A DNA stretch of 64,000 nucleotides from Paulinella micropora (Eukaryota; Cercozoa; Imbricatea; Euglyphida): positions 995,619 through 1,059,618 of the forward strand of contig BJOX01000021.1 of assembly GCA_009731375.1 (NCBI GenBank). Direction: 5' to 3'. Positions 22,140 through 31,828 of this stretch are shown here, piece after piece (the first letter of the stretch is position 1; each line of letters begins with the position of its first letter). The position numbers and the translations under genes are program-made. The notes under the pieces are model-generated. The model ran no database searches. It saw only the letters and a program-made list of their open reading frames with translations, and was not told where the DNA came from.

Positions 22140-25100
22140 TCAATTGGTAGCACGGGACCGTTCGGTGACGCGGCTCCGCTCCAAAGACTCGACTGGCAGT
22201 GCAATGTGCAAATGAGCGTGCTGTGCATGTGCAAGTGGGTGCAAGGAGTGAGAGGAGTTATCTGCCGAGAAGAAGTCCGCGACGCTGCGCTGACCTCCAC
22301 CTACAACAGATCTAGCCAGACATTCTACCTGACTAGGCCTTCCCCTCCTTCTACCCACCTCCTGAACGACCGTGAGGTCGATCACCTCCTCCTCCTCCTC
22401 CGCCCCCTCTGCCTCCCTGGTCTGCGCCTCCAACTCCTCCCACTCCTTCCAGATGGTGGCAACAAACCTTCCTAACTCCTCCTCCACCTCTTCTGGGACA
22501 GGGATAAACAAAACGCCGAGCATCGCCGCCATCTTTTCATCCTCCCCCTTCAGCCATTCCTCTTTGAAGAGCCTCATCTCCTCCTCTGCCTCCCGCAGTT
22601 CCCTGTGATAAAGCCCTCCTCGATTCAGCATGAGGGGCTGCCGGGCTTGCGCCTCATCGATAAACTTAAACAGTGCCTCACGAGAGCTCGCAAACGTTGG
22701 GCAATGCAGCAGGAAGTGACGTAACGACTCGTTAACCTCAGTGCCACACAAGGCGAAACAGCTTGAGCAGTCCGGCGAGCATGAGCCAAATTTGGATCGG
22801 TAGAGGCGAAGGCGATTGTTGCAGCTCAACAATCGCCTTCTGATAAGGTTGTGACTTCCCCCCTCCAGCGCCCGCCAACGTGGGAAAGCAGAGCGGGAAG
22901 ACATCTGGCTAAGCAGCACCCTAAGCCCATCAGAGGGCTTAGCCTGCCGCTCCCAGCCAGCTACTTCCTGCCGGACAGACCATTGCTTTACCACCTCGTT
23001 CCAGTTCGCCAGAGCGGCCCGCCAGTCCTTATCATCTACCGTGCCATCTTCGTTCACGACCCGCTTGAGCGCATCCAAGCCCTCCCGCAGCCTGTGATCT
23101 GCTAAGATCAAATTTTCCGTATCTTCCTTCCATTTGCACCGACCCGTGTTGTAAAGCCTGCGTGTTAGCGCTGTGTTGCCCAGTAACTCGATGCGCCCTA
23201 GGAACCGAAGCCGGGCCGCCTTGGCAAGGATGCTAAAACTCGGCGTGCGGCCTAAACCCCTGGTGATGCAGCCGCTTGTGCGCGTACCAACACCCAAGAT
23301 GACCCGCAGGGGCGCTACCAACGCGCCCTCCAGCTTACTCAGCTTGTTGGCGCCCGGCAGATCCCAAAAAGCCGATGCGTAAAGCAACTTTGCGCCAACC
23401 ATTTGCTGCCAATTCATCAGCCGAAGACGCGCTGGAACTTCATGGGCAATCCAGAGGGGGTAGCAGGCAGCCGTTCCCGCTACAGTGATTTCCGCCGCCC
23501 GCTTCGCTTGCGGTTTATCGGAGAGGGTGTCCGTGAGCAGAACTCCCAGGTATTTGTAGTGGTCGGTGACGTTGAGAACCTTGCCCCGGAACCTCACGCA
23601 TGGGGGCGACTTTTTTGACTTGGCGTGCCCGTATATCGGCATGACTTCCGTCTTGCCCGGTTTCAGGTTGATTTCAAGCCGATAGTCCTCCACGAATGTC
23701 GCCACGACATTTACAATCTGTTGAAGCTCCGTGACACTATGCGCAATTACCGCAACGTCGTCGGCGTAAAGCAGGGTCCGTATGTCTTCGATGCGGTTGA
23801 GGTCCTCGATCTCCAACTCTTTCGCGATTCGGACCGTTAGCTCATCCATGAAGACGTTGAACAGCGACGGTGACAACGGCGACCCTTGCTGAACTCCCAT
23901 CTCTTCCAGCACTTCACCAGTGAGTTCGCCATCGACTAGCACTCGCGATGACGTTCTTCGGTAAAAACGCCGCAGAATGCGATAGAACTTGCCCTGTACC
24001 CCCATCTGGGTTAGCCTCTGAAACAACCCGGCCCGCCAAACCGTAGGGAATGCCTTTCTCAGATCCACGAACAAAACGAAAGAACGGAGGCCAGCTTGTT
24101 GTCTAAGGCGCAGACGCTCCTTAAGGACAAAAATCTGGTCCCCCGTACTACGTTTTGGCCGGAACCCACCCTGCTCTGGGCGAAGCCTGCCCGGCTGATC
24201 GATGAAAGCCGTAAGCCTCGCCGCCATAAGGGACAGATACATCTTACCCAGACAGCTCAGAATCGCGATGTCTCTCCAATTTTCCGGATCGGTTGGGTCG
24301 CCTCCTTTTGGGATGTTGACGATAATCGCTTTGCCCCAGTCGCTGGGGGTGTATTCGCACGATTTCAACCAGTTGAAGAAGCGCACCAGAAAGCTCACAA
24401 TCCGCGTGCCTCCGTACTTGAGCATCTCGTTCTTGATCTTATCCGGTGAGCACGCTTTGTGATTCTGGAGATTTTCCTGGCAGAGCTCCACTTCCTTCTC
24501 GGTGTAATCATAGTCCAGCGGGCCCGTCTCAGTCCGGATCTCCTCGGCTTGCGCCATGGCCTCGAATTGGTCGCGCAGGTTGTCGTTATACTGGAAGGTT
24601 TCGCGGGCCTTCCGCTCGGGCTCAATCCGCGCTGCTTCCTCATCAGAACCGACTTCCTCTACACATGCATCCTCCAAAAACTGGTTTTCTTTGGGGACCA
24701 CCATACGTCGGCGGTATTCTTCCCATTCTTGTAGTTTTTCCCGGAGTGTGCATGCCAGAGTGCCATCGGGCTTCCGAACAGGAGCAGAAGCGTTCGACCG
24801 CCGAACCCCGCCCAAACGCTTTGACAGCTTCCAGTACGTGGCCATGGTAGCGCTCCTGAAGTTGGCAGCGGTGTCATTCTGGACCCGCTTCCACGCTTGC
24901 TCCTTCTTCTCCTTGCATAACCTTCTGACCGCCTTCCTCGCTTCTTTATATCTTTGCCAGGCCTCTCGGTTGGCCTCATTCCTTCGCCAGAGGCCGTATG
25001 CCTCTCTCCGTCGCGCAATCGCTTCCCTAAGACTCTCATCAAACCATGCATTAGTAAACCCTGGCCTAATCACCCGAACTCCCAAGACCTTCACGGCTGC

Positions 25101-27023
25101 GCCCGTGAAAGCTCGGACCACTAAGCTAGCGACCCTATCTACCTCCTGCTGAAGCTCATCCGGGTCCTCCACTGCTGATAGATCTGGGAGGCCATCTGGC
25201 AACAGCCCCGATATACCAGCTGCAAAGGTCTCGTCGTACTTCAACCTAAGCTTAGACAGCTCACTCTCCTTACCCTCAACTACCCTGCCTATCAAGCGCT
25301 CTGCCTTGAATGCTTTGTACCTCTTTACCTGCTTTTTGGGGGGTGGCTGTCCCCCCCAGACCAGTTCCGCCCACACAGCTTTGTGGTCGGTATCAAGGTC
25401 TACCTCGTCGACGCCGAAGCTTGCCTCCTCCGCCAGCTCGGAAGAGACGCAGATGTAATCCAGTAGATGCCTTCGTCCACCTACATTTTCCTGCCTAGAC
25501 CACCAATATTTGTCCCCCCGTGGTTGCGAAAACCCACTGAGATTGCGCAACCCCGTGGCAACAAGCATCGCAGCCAGCAACTCACCATTCTCACTCCTAA
25601 CCCCTCTACCCCTCCCATCTATCTCGCCAAAGAGGCCCACCACTCCCTCCTCCCGCGCTATTCTGGCGGGCCCCAGCTTAGCATTAGCATCACCAACCGT
25701 AACCACATGACCTTTGGTGGCGAAGTAGGAGACGGCCGCCTGCCACGCCTCATAGGCTGCAATAGATTCCTCTCGTTGATTTTCTTGGGGGAAGTAGCCG
25801 TTGCCGACGAACACATCCGACGCCGTCGCGCTCCCAGACGACAGCCTCACCCACAATTGCTGTGGGTGTGGAACAGGCGCCTGTACAATGGTAGCGCACG
25901 GTGCCAGATAGTTGGCCACCAACGTCAAGACTCCCCCCAAGAGACGCGAGCCCGCACCAGTTGCAGCCGCTTTGCCGAGGACTGCGAAGCCGTCGACTTG
26001 GAGCTTCTCCACCTTCTGCGACGATAGGTTGTGCTCCTGGACTCCGACGATCACCCAGCCTCGCTCCTTGTAGTGCTCCGGCCATTCCCCAAAGCCTGGG
26101 CTATCCGCACCCACTTTGCCTTGCCAATTATGTGAGGCCACCCTCAGTGGGAAGCCTTTCACAAATTGGGAAGAACGAAGCTGATGCCGATGCCTGCGCT
26201 TCGGTTGAGCCCGCCTGGAGCCCTCCGCCACCCTCCACGGCCCATCCTGCACCCTCCGCCCCAGCTCCTCCAGCTCCCGCATCCCGCCCCACTCCGCCAA
26301 GGGAGATTCACCGCTTGAGGCTTCGCCCTGGGGCTCGTCGACTTCCACGTCGAGCACCCAGTAGCCAAATCCCTGCTTGCGAAGCTCCCTCTGCATCTCT
26401 ACATACTGGGCACCCCCCCGTGCAGCCCGCTGCTTCTCTCTTTCCCGGAAAGTCCTACCCGTCGCAACGTGAACCTTTCCCGTGAAGAACTTACGCTCCC
26501 GCAGCAGCCGCACCATCTTCTCCGCCTCCTCACAAGACGCACATTTAATCCGCAAATGTCGCCCACTACCTCTGCCCGCGAATTCCACCTCGACTTCCCC
26601 GAGACCGAGAATTCGGAGCTCTCGCGCCATGACCACTGTCTGAGAGACATGCGATAGCCCCCATACTATGCAACATCTCTTATCCAGCTCATTTCGTACC
26701 TTCCTCCGCCACCTCCTCGGTGGCGGTACCGCTTGCCACACGCCGTGACCAGACCTTTCCGGACGTGACTTCTCTTCCGAGGTTGGGGAGGGTGATCGAG
26801 ATGCAGCAGGATTGCTGGCTCTACGTGATTCAGGTTGCCCGTCAGGTACGCGAGCACTCGACCACCCCACCCCGGCCGAGTAGCCATCGCCACCCGCAGG
26901 CGCACTCCCACGGGGAACGTCTAAACCTGAAGGATTACCGCCTTGACCCATAGGGCCAGCACTAGCGGCCGCGCTCTTCGCATAAGAACCTGACATAAGT
27001 GGTATGGGACCCCGGTGCCGCAT
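22140..27023 (-). CDS. LINE ORF: RRM-like/APE endonuclease/reverse transcriptase, 1627 aa
   Basis: Intact single ORF. Residues about 116-210 resemble the RRM-like domain of LINE ORF1 proteins (RCCIVWG near 117-122; a TxxERE-like helix later), so ORF1- and ORF2-type functions seem fused. About 294-550 is an APE-type endonuclease: H298-N299-W300, E330 in VQEH, D445 and N447 in GDANAK, and D546-H547 near its end. About 870-1180 is the reverse transcriptase: IPKGG near 902, D987 in FVDLRKAF, a QGSPLSP motif and Y1086-A-D-D1089. A Cys/His cluster follows (C1415, C1419, C1422, C1426, H1436, C1441). The tail has an acidic stretch, VIDLT at 1547-1551, RRRGRP at 1558-1563 and QRSVADFF at 1578-1585. 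No RNase H domain is seen. It nicks target DNA and copies its own RNA there. The start is the first ATG; M10 and M24 are alternatives. Confidence 0.93.
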   Translation of the reverse strand: MRHRGPIPLMSGSYAKSAAASAGPMGQGGNPSGLDVPRGSAPAGGDGYSAGVGWSSARVPDGQPESRRASNPAASRSPSPTSEEKSRPERSGHGVWQAVPPPRRWRRKVRNELDKRCCIVWGLSHVSQTVVMARELRILGLGEVEVEFAGRGSGRHLRIKCASCEEAEKMVRLLRERKFFTGKVHVATGRTFREREKQRAARGGAQYVEMQRELRKQGFGYWVLDVEVDEPQGEASSGESPLAEWGGMRELEELGRRVQDGPWRVAEGSRRAQPKRRHRHQLRSSQFVKGFPLRVASHNWQGKVGADSPGFGEWPEHYKERGWVIVGVQEHNLSSQKVEKLQVDGFAVLGKAAATGAGSRLLGGVLTLVANYLAPCATIVQAPVPHPQQLWVRLSSGSATASDVFVGNGYFPQENQREESIAAYEAWQAAVSYFATKGHVVTVGDANAKLGPARIAREEGVVGLFGEIDGRGRGVRSENGELLAAMLVATGLRNLSGFSQPRGDKYWWSRQENVGGRRHLLDYICVSSELAEEASFGVDEVDLDTDHKAVWAELVWGGQPPPKKQVKRYKAFKAERLIGRVVEGKESELSKLRLKYDETFAAGISGLLPDGLPDLSAVEDPDELQQEVDRVASLVVRAFTGAAVKVLGVRVIRPGFTNAWFDESLREAIARRREAYGLWRRNEANREAWQRYKEARKAVRRLCKEKKEQAWKRVQNDTAANFRSATMATYWKLSKRLGGVRRSNASAPVRKPDGTLACTLREKLQEWEEYRRRMVVPKENQFLEDACVEEVGSDEEAARIEPERKARETFQYNDNLRDQFEAMAQAEEIRTETGPLDYDYTEKEVELCQENLQNHKACSPDKIKNEMLKYGGTRIVSFLVRFFNWLKSCEYTPSDWGKAIIVNIPKGGDPTDPENWRDIAILSCLGKMYLSLMAARLTAFIDQPGRLRPEQGGFRPKRSTGDQIFVLKERLRLRQQAGLRSFVLFVDLRKAFPTVWRAGLFQRLTQMGVQGKFYRILRRFYRRTSSRVLVDGELTGEVLEEMGVQQGSPLSPSLFNVFMDELTVRIAKELEIEDLNRIEDIRTLLYADDVAVIAHSVTELQQIVNVVATFVEDYRLEINLKPGKTEVMPIYGHAKSKKSPPCVRFRGKVLNVTDHYKYLGVLLTDTLSDKPQAKRAAEITVAGTAACYPLWIAHEVPARLRLMNWQQMVGAKLLYASAFWDLPGANKLSKLEGALVAPLRVILGVGTRTSGCITRGLGRTPSFSILAKAARLRFLGRIELLGNTALTRRLYNTGRCKWKEDTENLILADHRLREGLDALKRVVNEDGTVDDKDWRAALANWNEVVKQWSVRQEVAGWERQAKPSDGLRVLLSQMSSRSAFPRWRALEGGSHNLIRRRLLSCNNRLRLYRSKFGSCSPDCSSCFALCGTEVNESLRHFLLHCPTFASSREALFKFIDEAQARQPLMLNRGGLYHRELREAEEEMRLFKEEWLKGEDEKMAAMLGVLFIPVPEEVEEELGRFVATIWKEWEELEAQTREAEGAEEEEEVIDLTVVQEVGRRRGRPSQVECLARSVVGGGQRSVADFFSADNSSHSLHPLAHAQHAHLHIALPVESLERSRVTERSRATN

Positions 27024-27640
27024 TGATCGAGTTGTAAACTCGATAAATGAGGACCCAGGTGGGGTTATTTAAAGCTCAACCCTTAAAAAGCATACGTGTA
27101 CGTATGTATAGGAATACACACAAACACTCACCTGCATCCGTAACCAGGCACGAGGCAGGACCCGCTGTGCATCATCGAGGTAGGTGTCGTGGCAAACCAC
27201 CCTGCGTCCGATAAACGCTGCAAGTGAGTCATCTACCGAGAGCACAGAGTGACAGGCCCGTGCACGTGTACCCACCACCCCATAACCCTCCGCCAGAGCA
27301 ACCCCATGGCATCCGCAGGATGAGCACGAAGAGTGCTGAGAGAGAGGGTGAGCCAGGAGCCCCGCTCCGGTCCGTCGTTACTTTGGTCATTTAGTCGTTT
27401 CAAGGCTTGTGGTAAGGTGTAGGGCCTCTCGCCTTCGTACAAACTCCGACCGACAGTAGTTTGGTTGACCATCCTTCGCGGTGACCCTCTGAACACAACC
27501 CCCTCCCCCAGTGCCCACCCCTTGTGATTCCAGAGGCCACCCCGAGCCAAGAGCCATGAGTATGATGAGCAACTCACATGAGTTACTCTCAGTAATTGGG
27601 ACCCGTCTCATAAATCAATGGAACGCTTATCGTGCGCCCC
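27024..27640 (-). other. LINE 5' leader, copy B (next to ORF)
   Basis: Homologous over most of its length to 28018-29155. Shared landmarks are GGGGTTATTTAAAGCTCAAC, CACCCTGCGTCCGATA, GAGTCATCTACCGAGA, CCCCATGGCATCCGCA and CCACCCCGAGCCAAGAGCC. Short open frames here are not supported as genes. An AT-rich TTTAAATA lies on the minus strand near 27066 and could be promoter-like, but this is unproven. Confidence 0.7.
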
Positions 27641-27699
27641 TCATAGGCTCAGCCCGCCCATGTGAAAGCTAGGCCTCGCCCAAAGCAAAGCAAAGCAAA

Positions 27700-27701
<2 letters not shown>

Positions 27702-27779
<78 letters not shown>

Positions 27780-27785
27780 AGCGAG
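27702..27785. repeat. (GA)n array inside the LINE leader spacer
   Basis: GA dinucleotide run, preceded by AAAGC pentamers. The spacer 27641-28017 is otherwise non-repetitive with nothing recognised. Confidence 0.9.
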
Positions 27786-28017
27786 GCCGCCGTGGCTCGC
27801 CCGCAATCCAGCTGGGTGCACCTCGTCACAACCACTCATCGGCGTGAGCTCATAGCTGTGTGCGACATAGGTACAAGAGCAAGAGGAGAAACAGTGTGCC
27901 AGCGTGGATGTGTGGGTGAGGCAGTGCGGTGAGGCAAAGCAGCGATGCCAGTCGAATCCCTGGAGACGGAACCTAGCATCAAAAACATCGTATAAGTCTA
28001 CCCCAGGCCTCCATCCA

Positions 28018-29155
28018 CCGAGTGGTGAGCTCGATAAAAGAAGACCCGAGTGGGGTTATTTAAAGCTCAACCCTTAAAAAAGCATAAACATGTACGCCGC
28101 CAGGAACCCAACAACAATAACATAGCAGCCAGGAACCCAACAACAATAACATAGCAGCCAGGAACCCAACAACAATAACATAGCAGCCAGGAACCCAACA
28201 ACAATAACATAGCAGCCAGGAACCCAACAACAATAACATAGCAGCCAGGAACCCAACAACAATAACATAGCAGCCAGGAACCCAACAACAATAACATAGC
28301 AGCCAGGAACCCAACAACAATAACATAGCAGCCAGGAACCCAACAACAATAACATAGCAGCCAGGAACCCAACAACAATAACATAGCAGCCAGGAACCCA
28401 ACAACAATAACATAGCAGCCAGGAACCCAACAACAATAACATAGCAGCCAGGAACCCAACAACAATAACATAGCAGCCAGGAACCCAACAACAATAACAT
28501 AGCAGCCAGGAACCCAACAACAATAACATAGCAGCCAGGAACCCAACAACAATAACATAGCAGCCAGGAACCCAACAACAATAACATAGCTTCCGTAACC
28601 AGCCTTCAGGAACCCGCCTCAGTTACCCGCCCCCGTAACCAGGCCAGAGACGTGACGTACTATGCATCATTGAGGTGTCGTGGCAAGCCACCCTGCGTCC
28701 GATAGAAGCTACAAAAGAGTCATCTACCGAGAACACTAAGTGACAGGCCCGGTCACATGCACCCAACACGTCCCGACCCTCCGCCAGAGCATCCCCATGG
28801 CATCCGCAAAGTGAGCACGAGGGGTTCTGGGAGAGAGGGTGAGTCAGGAGCCCCGCGTCCAGGCAGTCGCTACTGTGGCAGTTGAGTGATTTCAAGGCTT
28901 GTGGAAATGTGTGGAGCCTGTCGCCTTCATACCCACTCATACCGACAGTAGTTTAGTTAACCAACCTGTCCAGTGACCCACTGAGCCCAACCCCCTCCCT
29001 CAGATAACCCCCACCCCCCGCACCCCGAGTGATACCAGAGGCCACCCCGAGCCAAGAGCCGTGAGCGTGGTGAGAGAACTTCTCTCAGTAAAAGTTTCCG
29101 TCTCATGAATCAGTGGAGCACTGATTATGTACCCCTCATAACAAGCTGCCAACGG
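28018..29155 (-). other. LINE 5' leader, copy A (outer), with minisatellite insert
   Basis: Second, diverged copy of the leader sequence at 27024-27640, in the same orientation and enlarged by a 29-bp minisatellite (28099-28590). Tandem leader monomers are known as promoters in some L1 families. The alternative is that this is a 5' fragment of a second, nested LINE. Confidence 0.6.
28099..28590 (-). repeat. 29-bp minisatellite, 17 copies
   Basis: The unit starts GCCAGGAACCCAACAACAAT and repeats 17 times with no visible substitution; the last copy lacks one base. The 29-bp period is not a multiple of three, and the minus strand has no stop codon in any frame, so all three frames give the same 29-residue periodic peptide. 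No start context or domain supports a real protein. The perfect copies imply recent expansion or gene conversion. Confidence 0.95.
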
Positions 29156-29258
29156 CCCCAACCCCGCCGTGTGGCGGTGACACCCAACCATGTATTGGTG
29201 CCCCCCAAAATAATGATAATAATAATAATGATAATAATAATAATGATGATAATCATAA

Positions 29259-30788
29259 GCATAAAAGGAAGAAGAGGAAGAAAGAAGGAGGAGGAGGAGG
29301 AGGAGGAAGAAGAAGAAGAAGAAGAAGAAAAAGAAGAAGAAGAAGAAGAAGAAGAAGAAGAAGAAGAAGAAGAAGAAGAAGAAGAAGAAGAAGAAGAAGA
29401 AGAAGAAGAAGAAGAAGAAGAAGGAGAAGAAGGAGAAGAAGGAGAAGAAGGAGAAGAAGCAAAAGAAGCAGAAGAAGCAGAAGGAGCAGAAGGAGCAGAA
29501 GGAGCAGAAGGAGCAGCAGGAGCAGCAGGAGCAGAAGGAGCAGAAGGAGCAGAAGGAGCAGACGGAGCAGAAGGAGCAGAAGGAGCAGAAGAAGCAGAAG
29601 AAGCAGAAGAAGCAGAAGAAGAAGAAGAAGAAGAAGAAGAAGAAGAAGAAGAAGAAGAAGAAGAAGAAGAAGAAGAAGAAGAAGAAGAAGAAGAAGAAGA
29701 AGAAGAAGAACAAGAAGAAAAGAAGAAGAAGAAGAAGAAGAAGAAGAAGAAGAAAAGAAGAAGAAGAAGAAGAAGAAGAAGAAGAAGAAGAAGAAGAAGA
29801 AGAAGAAGAGAAGGAGAAGAAAGGAAGAAAGCAGAAGAAGAAAAGAAGAAAGAAGAAAGAAGAAAGAAGAAAGAAGAAAGAAGAAAGAAGAAAGAAGAAG
29901 GAAGAAGGAAGAAGGAAGAAAGAAGAAAGAACAAAAAGAAGAAGAAGAAGAAGAAGAAGAAGAAGAAGAAGAGAAGAAGAAGAAAGGAAGAAAGAAGAAG
30001 AAGAAAAGAAGAAAGAAGAAAGAAGAAAGAAGAAAGAAGAAAGAAGAAGGAAGAAGGAAGAAAGAAGAAGAAGAAGAAGAAGAAGAAGAAGAAGAAGAAG
30101 AAGAAGAAGAAGAAGAAGAAGAAGAAGCAGAAGAAGCAGAAGAAGCAGAAGAAGCAGAAGAAGCAGAAGAAGCAGAAGAAGCAGAAGAAGCAGAAGAAGC
30201 AGAAGAAGCAGAAGAAGCAGCAGAAGCAGCAGCAGCAGCAGCAGCAGCAGAAGAAGAAGAAGAAGAAGAAGAAGAAGAAGAAGAAGAAGAAGAAGAAGAA
30301 GAAGAAGAGAAGAAGAGAAGAAGAAGAAGAAGAAGAAGAAGAAGAAGAAGAAGAAGAAGAAGAAGAAGAAGAAGAAGAAGAAGAAGAAGAAGAAGAAGAA
30401 GGAGAAGGAGAAGGAGAAGAAGACGAAAGAGGAGAAGGATTAGGGGAGAAGAAGAAGAAGAAGAAGAAGAAGAAGAAGAAGAAGAAGAAGAAGAAGAAGA
30501 AGAAGAAGAACAACAACAACAACAACAACAACAACAAGCGGACGACGGACGACGGACGGACGGACGGACGAATGGACGAACGACGAACGACGAACGACGA
30601 ACGACGAACGACGAACGACGAACGACGAACGACGAACGACGACCGACGAACGACGAACGACGAACGACGAACGACGAACGACGAACGACGAACGACAACC
30701 GACGAACGACAACGAAGAAGAAGAAGAAGAAGAAGAAGAAGAAGAAGAAGAAGAAGAAGAAGAAGAAGAAGAAGAAGAAGAAGAAGAA

Positions 30789-30835
<47 letters not shown>

Positions 30836-31058
30836 AGAAGAAGAAGAAGAAGAAGAAGAAGAAGAAGAAGAAGAAGAAGAAGAAGAAGAAGAAGAAGACG
30901 AAGACGAAGACGAAGAAGAAGACGAAGAAGAAGAAGAAGAAGAAGAAGAAGAAGAAGAAGAAGAAGAAGAAGAAGAAGAAGAAGAAGAAGAAGAAGAAGA
31001 CGAAGGAGAAGGAGAAGGAGAAGAAGAAGGAGAAGAAGAGGAAGAAGAGGAAGAAGAG

Positions 31059-31090
<32 letters not shown>

Positions 31091-31269
31091 AGAAGAAGAA
31101 GAAGAAGAAGAAGAAGAAGAGAAGAAGAAGAAGAAGAAGAAGAAGAAGAAGAAGAAGAAGAAGAAGAAGAAGAAGAAGAAGAAGAAGANNNNNNNNNNNN
31201 NNNNNNNNNNNNNNNNNNNNNNNNNNNNNNNNNNNNNNNNNNNNNNNNNNNNNNNNNNNNNNNNNNNNN

Positions 31270-31303
<34 letters not shown>
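29259..31303. repeat. Two-kilobase (GAA)n-type polypurine array
   Basis: Almost pure purine on the plus strand: GAA with GCA, GGA, AAAG, CAA and GAC variant blocks, an N gap at 31189-31269 and an A run to 31303. Very long Glu, Lys and Arg frames on the plus strand, and Ser, Leu and Phe frames on the minus strand, are artefacts of the triplet. Within it, 30542-30715 is a different, heptamer-based array. Confidence 0.97.
30542..30715. repeat. (CGAACGA)n heptamer array
   Basis: About 20 units of the 7-mer GAACGAC (with GACCGAC and CAACCGAC variants), introduced by GGAC tetramers. It is embedded in the GAA array. It does not match a telomere repeat I know. Confidence 0.9.
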
Positions 31304-31304
<1 letters not shown>

Positions 31305-31445
31305 CGGACAAGAGGGGAGAAGGAGGGGATGGGAGAGTAAGAGAAGGAACAAGACATACTGAGACAGCTTCTTACCGCTACACGACGAAACTCTATCAGT
31401 CGATCTTTACCCTCTGTGGATGCACGCAACACATACACTTAATTG

Positions 31446-31641
31446 TTTCCACCGCATCAAAAATCACTGAAAAATAAGACATTTGGTCCCGGCCATAGCA
31501 GGATGTTCACTTGACTGTGAAAAGCTGCCATGGACTTGTGACCTTCCCAACTTTTTGCGTGGCCATGGTCACTTTTCACAGTCAAGTGACCACGCTGTTC
31601 GGGTCGGGTCCAAATGTCTTACTTTTTCGATGTGGTGGAAA
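31446..31641. mobile_element. About 196-bp foldback (MITE-like) element
   Basis: The left part (TTTCCACCGCATC, then TAAGACATTTGGTCCCGGCC and CACTTGACTGTGAAAAG) is inverted on the right (CTTTTCACAGTCAAGTG, CCAAATGTCTTA, GATGTGGTGGAAA). The imperfect arms are about 80 bp each around a centre near 31540. No coding capacity. Typical of a non-autonomous inverted-repeat element. Confidence 0.78.
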
Positions 31642-31778
31642 TAAATAACACGTACACAGTAATCGAAACATATTCCGGGAATTTGTTTGGAAAATTTCAA
31701 TACATGTCGACAATCTGCCATGCGATCTTGGTACTATATCTATCTATCTACCTATCTATCTATCTATTTATCTATCTA

Positions 31779-31828
<50 letters not shown>

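Larger units (their letters stand above)
22072..29155 (-). mobile_element. LINE (non-LTR) retrotransposon with (ATT)n tail
   Basis: A single large ORF (22140-27023) lies between an upstream region (27024-29155) holding two related leader copies and a very short 3' UTR that ends in (ATT)n, cut by the gap at 22071. Order in the minus sense: leader copy A with minisatellite, 380-bp spacer with (CT)n, leader copy B, ORF, 3' tail. An intact ORF and an APE-type endonuclease imply an autonomous element moving by target-primed reverse transcription. No flanking target duplication could be checked because of the gap and the polypurine array beyond 29259. Confidence 0.85.

Noticed and set aside
23000-26500. 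Several plus-strand frames of 60-200 codons
   Set aside because: They are antisense shadows of the GC-rich LINE ORF.
28099-28590. Regular 29-bp direct repeats that could suggest a CRISPR array
   Set aside because: The repeats are head-to-tail with no spacers, in eukaryotic-looking DNA with no cas genes; it is a minisatellite.
30542-30715. Heptamer array as interstitial telomere repeat
   Set aside because: GAACGAC does not match the known telomere heptamers TTTAGGG or CCCTAAA and lies within a polypurine array.
29105-31477. A 790-codon open frame and long opposite-strand frames across the GAA array
   Set aside because: They exist only because a stop-free triplet is repeated; the composition is Glu/Lys/Arg or Ser/Leu/Phe homopolymer and no domain or start context is present.
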